A DNA stretch of 38,706 nucleotides, taken from contig JAFPZZ010000054.1 in NCBI GenBank assembly GCA_017417045.1, positions 1 through 38,706 of the forward strand. The letters run 5' to 3'. Positions 33,952 through 38,706 of this stretch are shown piece by piece. The number at the start of each line of letters is the position of its first letter. Position 1 is the first letter of the stretch. The notes under the pieces were generated by a model that worked only from the letters and a program-made list of their open reading frames with translations, was not told the origin of the DNA and searched no databases. Source of the stretch: Bacillota bacterium (GTDB lineage Bacteria > Bacillota > Clostridia > Peptostreptococcales > Anaerovoracaceae). Made by a program: the position numbers and the translations under genes.

Positions 33952-34620
33952 ATGGAAGCGATCACGATCATAATAAAGATCTGGAACAAGTATCATATGG
34001 TATTTCTGCAGGGGCTCTGGGGGACCCTTTGGATCTCTGCGCTCACGCTGCTCTTCGGCTCCCTCGTAGGCATGGTGGTGGCGTTCTGCAGGCTGACGAA
34101 GTCCAGGATACTTAACGCGATCTGCCGCTTTTACATCGAGATAATACGCGGTACGCCCATACTGCTCCAGCTCTACTTCTTCTGGCTCTGGCTTCCCAAG
34201 GCCACGGGGCTCGATCTCAGCAACCTCACCTGCATACTAGTCGCGCTGGTGGTCAGCACAGGCGCGTACGTCGCGGAGATCATCAGGGCGGGCATAGAGG
34301 CCGTAGACAGAGGACAGACCGAAGCGGCGAGGAGCCTCGGGCTCACCGAGACCCAGACACTCGTGCACGTCGTGCTTCCGCAGGCGGTCAAGAACATACT
34401 TCCGGCCCTCGCGAACGAATTCATCGTCACCATCAAGCAGAGCTCGCTGGCGTCCCAGTTCTTCATCGCGGAGCTGACAACGGCCTACAAGACCGTGCAG
34501 TCGTCGACTTTCCGCCCCATCCCGCCGCTCATCATCTCCGGCCTCATATATCTCATAGTCTGCTTCTCCCTTTCCCGCATGCTCGGCGTCTGGGAGAGAA
34601 GGCTCAAGGTCGCGGACTAA
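33952..34620 (+). CDS. Amino-acid ABC transporter permease
   Basis: The 222-residue membrane protein has the HisMQ-type polar-amino-acid permease fold: about five transmembrane segments (first near 20-45), the GTPILLQLYFFW stretch and the EAA loop (EAARSLGLTETQTLVHVVLPQA). The start is the ATG at 33952, not the TTG just before it. It follows the binding protein by 82 bases, but no ATP-binding subunit follows, so the ATPase must be encoded elsewhere or shared. Confidence 0.93.
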   Translation: MEAITIIIKIWNKYHMVFLQGLWGTLWISALTLLFGSLVGMVVAFCRLTKSRILNAICRFYIEIIRGTPILLQLYFFWLWLPKATGLDLSNLTCILVALVVSTGAYVAEIIRAGIEAVDRGQTEAARSLGLTETQTLVHVVLPQAVKNILPALANEFIVTIKQSSLASQFFIAELTTAYKTVQSSTFRPIPPLIISGLIYLIVCFSLSRMLGVWERRLKVAD

Positions 34621-34692
34621 GGCCCGCGCCTAAGCGGCAGGCAAAGCAAGATCTCCTTCATGATAAATGATCCACATATCCTTTCGCAGGCA

Positions 34693-34726
34693 CTCCTTTT
34701 CCCGAACGCGGGGAAAGGAGCGTTTG
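34693..34726 (+). terminator. Terminator-like hairpin after the permease
   Basis: CTCCTTTTCCC and GGGGAAAGGAG pair over 11 bp with one G-U; the trailing CGTTTGTT is a weak T-run. Confidence 0.6.
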
Positions 34727-34774
34727 TTATATCAAATACCCTCGCCAAAAGCGGGACTTGAACCGCGGACGCGC

Positions 34775-34812
34775 GTCGATATATTATGTTAGAGTCGATC
34801 TATTATGTTAGA
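34775..34812 (+). repeat. Two tandem 19-bp repeats before the ACT gene
   Basis: GTCGATNTATTATGTTAGA occurs at 34775-34793 and 34794-34812 with one mismatch. TTGAAC upstream (34758-34763) and the A/T core of the repeats resemble a promoter, which would place a duplicated -10 region here. Confidence 0.7.
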
Positions 34813-34832
34813 GCAGAATACAGGGAGGACAG

Positions 34833-35198
34833 ATGAAGCTCGAAAGACTGAAATACGCGCTCAGCGTCTGCAAGCTGGCGTACGTGGAAAGCATAGACCT
34901 TGACAGGGACTTTTATTTCATAGGCCGCACGGACAGCGAGATATCACTCGTCTGCCGCACGGAGTTCGCGCCCGACGAGGCCCTTGAAAGGGAAGACGGC
35001 TGGAGGGCTTTTCGCATAAGCGGGCAGCTCGACTTCTCGCTCATCGGGGTGCTTTCAAGGATCTCAGGCATACTCGCGGAGAGCGGCGTTGGGATCTTCG
35101 CGGTGTCGACCTACGACACGGACTATATACTGGTAAAAGAAGAGAGCTTTGAGAAAGCCCTGGACGCGCTGCGCGCGGAAGGCTATGAGATAGAATAG
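34833..35198 (+). CDS. ACT-domain protein
   Basis: A 121-residue soluble protein whose second half is an ACT-type fold (FSLIGVLSRISGILAESGVG and VSTYDTDYILVKEESFEKAL), as in small ACT/CASTOR-like proteins that sense amino acids. GGGAGG lies just before the ATG. It follows an amino-acid transporter and precedes the flavin genes, but no regulatory link is demonstrable. No partner catalytic domain is fused. Confidence 0.85.
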   Translation: MKLERLKYALSVCKLAYVESIDLDRDFYFIGRTDSEISLVCRTEFAPDEALEREDGWRAFRISGQLDFSLIGVLSRISGILAESGVGIFAVSTYDTDYILVKEESFEKALDALRAEGYEIE

Positions 35199-35277
35199 GC
35201 GGCGGGCCGCGGCCCTGAGGCCGCGCAGGTCAGCTGCGCGCCGCCTCGCGATGCGCGCCGCCGCAAACGATCACCGG

Positions 35278-35643
35278 ATGAAACGCTTTTTCGGGAAAAA
35301 CGATATACTCCTAGCGGCCGCGCTGCTTATAGTAAGCGCCGCGGCTCTGTTTTTCCTGCGCGCGGGAGACGCGGGAAAGACCGCCGAGATAAGCGTCGAC
35401 GGAAAGCCCTGGGCGAGCTATGCGCTTTCAGAGGACCGCGTGGTCGAGGTCGAGAGCGAACATGGGAGAAACCTCATCGAGATAAGCGGCGGAAGCGTCC
35501 GCATGCTCGAGGCCGACTGTCCAAACGGCGACTGCCTGGCGCATGCGCCGGTCAGCCGCGAGGGTCAGATCATAGTCTGCCTGCCGCACAGGCTGGTCGT
35601 TAAGATAACGGGAGGTGAGGCATATGACTCGGTCGCGTACTGA
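35278..35643 (+). CDS. NusG domain II-containing membrane protein
   Basis: The 121-residue product has one N-terminal transmembrane helix (about 9-27) and an extracytoplasmic NusG-domain-II-like beta domain with cysteines at 81, 86 (DCPNGDC) and 101 (CLPHR), a possible redox or metal site. It is unrelated in role to transcription factor NusG. The start at 35278 avoids a proline/arginine-rich extension; the ribosome site is weak. The next gene begins inside its last codons. In Gram-positives this family pairs with Gx transporters and FMN-binding proteins, as in flavin-based electron-transfer loci. Confidence 0.88.
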   Translation: MKRFFGKNDILLAAALLIVSAAALFFLRAGDAGKTAEISVDGKPWASYALSEDRVVEVESEHGRNLIEISGGSVRMLEADCPNGDCLAHAPVSREGQIIVCLPHRLVVKITGGEAYDSVAY

Positions 35644-36190
35644 CGGCCGCAGCAGCCGCGCCCCATTCGCCCTGCGCGCTGCCACGGGCGGCATGCTGGC
35701 CGCCCTCGCGCTCATCTTCTCCTACGTTGAGGTCCTTATCCCCTTCGGCTTCGGCATACCCGGTATCAAACTGGGACTTGCGAATATCGTGGTGCTCATC
35801 GCCATATACGAGCTCGGCGCGGGCTACGGACTCATGGTAAACGCCATAAGGATAGCGATGTCGGCCCTGCTCTTCGGGAATCTCTATTCCGCGGTCTACG
35901 CTCTTTCGGGAGGGCTTTTGAGCCTTTTCGTGATGGCCGCCCTCAGGTCGAGCGGCAAGTTCCGCGTGAGCGGGGTGTCTATGGGCGGTGGCTTCTTTCA
36001 CAACCTGGGACAGCTCCTCGCAGCCTGCGCTTTCAGCGGTACGCCTCAGATATTCTATTATCTACCCGTGCTCGGTATCAGCGGCATAATCACGGGAGCG
36101 ATCAACGGGGTGATAGCGACCCTCGTCCTCGAAAAGCTTCACGCAGGCGGCGCGCTCGGAGAGCCAGGCGGTGAGCAGACCGGGAAATAA
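35624..36190 (+). CDS. Gx transporter family membrane protein
   Basis: The 188-residue protein has about five hydrophobic helices (from MLAALALIFSYVEVLIPF to the GIITGAINGVIATLVL end) and matches the family sometimes annotated as heptaprenyl diphosphate synthase component I or Gx transporter. GGAGG and GAGG just before the ATG at 35624 set the start, which overlaps the NusG-domain gene by 20 bases, so translation is coupled. It may move a quinone precursor or flavin-related substrate; the true role is unknown. The C-terminal tail is short and charged. Confidence 0.85.
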   Translation: MTRSRTDGRSSRAPFALRAATGGMLAALALIFSYVEVLIPFGFGIPGIKLGLANIVVLIAIYELGAGYGLMVNAIRIAMSALLFGNLYSAVYALSGGLLSLFVMAALRSSGKFRVSGVSMGGGFFHNLGQLLAACAFSGTPQIFYYLPVLGISGIITGAINGVIATLVLEKLHAGGALGEPGGEQTGK

Positions 36191-36195
36191 CGCTA

Positions 36196-36225
36196 TTGAC
36201 TTGGACGCCTCAAATTTGATATATT
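36196..36225 (+). promoter_or_regulatory. Promoter for the FMN-binding protein gene
   Basis: TTGACT (36196-36201) and TATATT (36220-36225) are separated by 18 bases, giving a start near 36232. Confidence 0.7.
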
Positions 36226-36231
36226 CTACAC

Positions 36232-36315
36232 AAAGTTAGCTACAGCTAATCAGCAGGCCCCTTCAGACGCAGGGGCCTTGATAATGATACAGGGTTATCA
36301 AAAGCTAACAAAGGA
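36232..36315 (+). promoter_or_regulatory. Three-stem structured leader RNA upstream of the FMN-binding gene
   Basis: P1 pairs GTTAGCT (36235-36241) with AGCTAAC (36303-36309). It encloses P2, AGGCCCCT / AGGGGCCT (36255-36262, 36271-36278), and P3, TTGATAA / TTATCAA (36278-36284, 36295-36301). The 3' strand of P1 abuts the AAAGGA ribosome site. An alternative hairpin TTAGC-TACA-GCTAA (36236-36249) would compete with P1. This switch-like layout matches no riboswitch class I know. Confidence 0.55.
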
Positions 36316-36326
36316 TCGGATCTCCA

Positions 36327-36641
36327 GTGTCCGAGCCCGAGCCCGAACCGGCCCCCGCGCCGCAGTCCAAATACAGGGACGGAACATTTACGGGCAGCGC
36401 TCAGGGCTTCGAAGGCAGCATCACCGTCAGCGTCACGATACAGGGCGACCGCATCACGAACGTGAGCGTCGTGTCGTCCGGCGACGATCCGGATTTCTTC
36501 GGCGACGCGTCGTCTTCGGTCATCCCCGCGATAATAAGCAGGCAGAGCGCGGACGTTTCCGCAGTCTCGGGCGCCACGTACTCGTCTTATGGTATAATGA
36601 ACGCGGTGAGAGCCGCGCTCGCGGCAGCTCTAAACGACTGA
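36327..36641 (+). CDS. FMN-binding domain protein, predicted flavinylation target
   Basis: The 104-residue product is one FMN_bind domain (from YRDGTFTGSAQG to the end) with the flavinylation motif SGATYSS, where Thr84 should carry covalent FMN attached by ApbE. The start is GTG (AAAGGA 11 bases upstream) and the frame is closed by TAA at 36306, so the usual signal peptide is missing; it begins with an acidic/proline-rich MSEPEPEP stretch instead. This suggests an N-terminal truncation or a sequencing gap. The ApbE lipoprotein gene follows after 39 bases. Confidence 0.8.
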   Translation: MSEPEPEPAPAPQSKYRDGTFTGSAQGFEGSITVSVTIQGDRITNVSVVSSGDDPDFFGDASSSVIPAIISRQSADVSAVSGATYSSYGIMNAVRAALAAALND

Positions 36642-36680
36642 TGAGCCCAAAGCGCGGAGAACGCCGAGAAGGCGGCCGCT

Positions 36681-37790
36681 ATGACGAAAAAGAACGATAA
36701 CAAAAGATCACTGAGATATACAGCGCTTATGCTGAGCCTCACGCTTTGCCTGGGGCTCTTTTCCGCGTGCGGGGCTGGCAGCAATGGGCCAGAGGGCAGC
36801 GGAGGACAAAGCGGAAGCTCCGAAGGGCAGCAGGAGCAGCCTGTGAGCCGCACCGTATTCGCCCTCGATACCGTAATAGATCTCAAGATCTACGGGTACG
36901 AAGGTCTTCTGGACAGGGCGGAGGCCCTTATAAACGAAAACGAAGCGAGGCTCTCGGTCACCGCCGAGGGCAGCGAGATACGCGCGCTGAACAGCGGCGA
37001 GGAGACCGAGCTTTCCGAGCAGACAGCGGAGCTTATGGCCCGCGCGCTGGAGCTCGGCGAAAGGACGGGAGGGGCCTTCGACATTTCCATATATCCCCTC
37101 GTCCGCGCCTGGGGCTTCACGACGGATGAATACCGCGTGCCGGGAGATGGCGAGATCGCAGAGCTCCTTGAGCTCGTGGACTACGCAAAGGTCAGGGAGG
37201 CCTTTGAAGAGGCCGGCGCGCCGCGCGTCATGAGCCTTCCCCCGGGTATGGAGATAGATCTTGGCGGCGTAGCCAAGGGCTGCATAGGCCAGCTCGCCGC
37301 CGATATGCTGAAGGAGAGCGGCGTGAAGAGCGCCCTGCTCAATCTAGGAGGCAACGTCCAGACCGTGGGCTCGAAGCCGGACGGAAGCCCGTGGCGGGTC
37401 GCCGTCCAGGATCCCTTCGGGGACGGCCTGCTCGGAGTCGCAGACATAGTGGACAAGGCGGTCATAACCTCCGGCGGCTATGAGAGGTTCTTCGTAAGGG
37501 ACGGCGCCGTCTACTGGCATATTATAGATCCCAAGACGGGAAGGCCGGCTTCGAGCGGTCTCGTCTCCGCGACGGTGATCGGAAACGACGGCACGCTTTG
37601 CGACGCGCTCTCCACCGCGTGCTTCATCCTCGGGAAGGACGGCGCGGCGGAGCTGTGGAAGAACAGCGACGACTTCGAGGCGGTGCTCGTTACGGACGGC
37701 GGTGAGGTATATATCACGGAGGGGCTCGAGGCAAACTTCGAGCTTGTGGAAGCTTACGCCAAGAAAACGCCTATCGTTATTAGGCGATGA
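36681..37790 (+). CDS. apbE: FAD:protein FMN transferase ApbE, lipoprotein
   Basis: Transfers FMN from FAD to a threonine on target proteins on the outer face of the membrane, using magnesium. The 369-residue product has a signal peptide with lipobox FSAC (Cys30), a Gly/Ser-rich spacer, and the ApbE core: IDLGGVAKG, LNLGGNVQT and HIIDPKTGRPA, which form FAD and metal sites. The adjacent FMN-binding protein is the obvious substrate. No strong ribosome site is seen, so coupling with the upstream gene is plausible. A terminator follows. Confidence 0.94.
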   Translation: MTKKNDNKRSLRYTALMLSLTLCLGLFSACGAGSNGPEGSGGQSGSSEGQQEQPVSRTVFALDTVIDLKIYGYEGLLDRAEALINENEARLSVTAEGSEIRALNSGEETELSEQTAELMARALELGERTGGAFDISIYPLVRAWGFTTDEYRVPGDGEIAELLELVDYAKVREAFEEAGAPRVMSLPPGMEIDLGGVAKGCIGQLAADMLKESGVKSALLNLGGNVQTVGSKPDGSPWRVAVQDPFGDGLLGVADIVDKAVITSGGYERFFVRDGAVYWHIIDPKTGRPASSGLVSATVIGNDGTLCDALSTACFILGKDGAAELWKNSDDFEAVLVTDGGEVYITEGLEANFELVEAYAKKTPIVIRR

Positions 37791-37820
37791 ATAACTGAAA
37801 ACACATGTCATGTTGCAGGT

Positions 37821-37853
37821 CCAAAGGCTGATCCCGGCCCTTTGGTCTTTTTT
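37821..37853 (+). terminator. Rho-independent terminator after apbE
   Basis: CCAAAGG and CCTTTGG form a 7-bp stem with an 11-base loop, followed by TC and six T residues. Confidence 0.85.
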
Positions 37854-37917
37854 ATCACATATATACGTTTCGCTGAATTTACGCGTATGCTTCGTAATAT
37901 AGGCAGAGGTGAACGCT

Positions 37918-38640
37918 ATGAAACGATCTTTATCCATAATTCTCTGCCTGACCCTCCTGCTCGGCCTAGCGGCCTGCAAAGACAGAGGCGCAGCTTCGGG
38001 AAGCGCACTGCAGGGGACCGAGGCTTCGGATCCCTCAGCGCAGGAAAAGGCTTCTCCGGGTACCGCCGGCAAAGACTCCGCGGCTGGCGCTCCATCGGAC
38101 GAGGGTCCGTATGAGCTCTTCTTCTCCGAGCACAGCGCCTACGCCAACTGGAGCGAAGATGAAAAGATATACAAAGAGTGTCTGAATCGCGAGGCCTTTG
38201 AGGAGTCGCTCTCTGGAAGCGCCGCATTCCCTCCGGCCTCCGAAAGGACCGGGGGCGGGCAGGATCTTCCGTTGTTCCGCTTTGACAGCATGGAGGATCT
38301 GGAGAGCTTCAGGACGGCCTTCGCAGGCATACTCTCCATGGAGCATGGCTACGATGAGATCCTGTCGTTCGACGAGGCTGTCTCGGGGCTCGGAGCGGAC
38401 TTCTTTGAGGACAGATCGCTCTTTCTCATATACGTACCGGCGCGCAGCGGATCCTTCCGCTTCGGAATAAGCGGCGCCGCCTCTTCGGGCGGCGAGCTGC
38501 GCTTCACGGTCGTTAAAGTCTGCGATCCCGAGGTCTGCACAGACGACATGGCGGGATGGTTCCTAATGGCAGAGCTTGAAAAGGAAGCGATCGAGGGGAT
38601 CGAGCTCTTCAGCGCCGTCTATGCCGCGGATGCGGAGTGA
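37918..38640 (+). CDS. Hypothetical lipoprotein
   Basis: The 240-residue product has a signal peptide with lipobox LAAC (Cys20), an Ala/Ser/Gly/Glu-rich linker (about 25-62) and a soluble domain of about 175 residues with no family I recognise (motifs LFFSEHSAYANWSEDEKIY, FRFDSMEDLESFRTAFAGI). AGAGGTG lies 6 bases before the ATG; a GTG at 37909 in frame is less likely. It is separated from apbE by a terminator and may be transcribed alone. Confidence 0.8.
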   Translation: MKRSLSIILCLTLLLGLAACKDRGAASGSALQGTEASDPSAQEKASPGTAGKDSAAGAPSDEGPYELFFSEHSAYANWSEDEKIYKECLNREAFEESLSGSAAFPPASERTGGGQDLPLFRFDSMEDLESFRTAFAGILSMEHGYDEILSFDEAVSGLGADFFEDRSLFLIYVPARSGSFRFGISGAASSGGELRFTVVKVCDPEVCTDDMAGWFLMAELEKEAIEGIELFSAVYAADAE

Positions 38641-38706
38641 GACGCTGCAGGGGGCGTCAGGCGGCACAGACCCTGTACGGCGTCCCGAATCCGGCATGCA
38701 GGCAAC

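Overview
The window is a chromosomal replication-origin region of a Gram-positive, GC-rich (by eye) anaerobe, most likely Bacillota of class Clostridia. The evidence is the mnmG-mnmE-jag-yidC-yidD-rnpA-rpmH string, the dnaA/dnaN/recF/gyrBA set, a YidC without the large periplasmic domain, lipobox lipoproteins, ferredoxin-fused aldo/keto reductase, FmdE-like and Gx-transporter families, and textbook sigma-A promoters. Neighbouring coding regions favour AGG (Arg) and ATA (Ile) codons; the origin and the 17.1-18.2 kb stretch are noticeably more AT-rich. I cannot name a genus.

Left arm (1-9.7 kb, all minus strand): mnmG, an mnmE interrupted by one in-frame TGA exactly in its P-loop, jag/khpB, yidC, yidD, rnpA, rpmH, recF, dnaN, dnaA. 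The dnaA-dnaN-recF block points the same way as rpmH-rnpA, so the usual Bacillus-type arrangement (rpmH and dnaA diverging) is inverted here. The origin lies between dnaA and gyrB (9.7-10.07 kb) with variant DnaA boxes of the form TTTTGCACA; a second cluster sits between dnaA and dnaN. Right of the origin (10-16.7 kb, plus strand) are gyrB, gyrA, trpS and a D-Ala-D-Ala ligase, so most genes run away from the origin.

The middle (16.8-25.1 kb) has tRNA-Pro(CGG) with promoter, leader palindrome and terminator. It is followed by a small AT-richer module with a membrane-bound HTH regulator, closed by a copy of the tRNA 3' end and its flank. Then come a GNAT acetyltransferase, a signal-less trypsin-like protease with a tautomerase, a probable 6S RNA behind a perfect consensus promoter, a small membrane protein, an M20 amidohydrolase, an FmdE-like protein and an S9 peptidase.

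The right end (25.1-38.7 kb) has an ECF-like sigma factor translationally coupled to a membrane-anchored M23 peptidase, a YcxB-like membrane protein, several unrecognised genes, an alpha/beta hydrolase, an Fe-S aldo/keto reductase and a ROK kinase. It continues with an amino-acid ABC binding protein and permease lacking an ATPase, an ACT protein, and a flavin/electron-transfer group: NusG domain II protein, Gx transporter, FMN-binding protein, ApbE flavin transferase. The FMN-binding gene is preceded by its own promoter and a three-stem leader RNA that may be an undescribed regulatory element. Several intergenic gaps in this part carry short degenerate tandem duplications of different unit sizes, some starting at stop codons.
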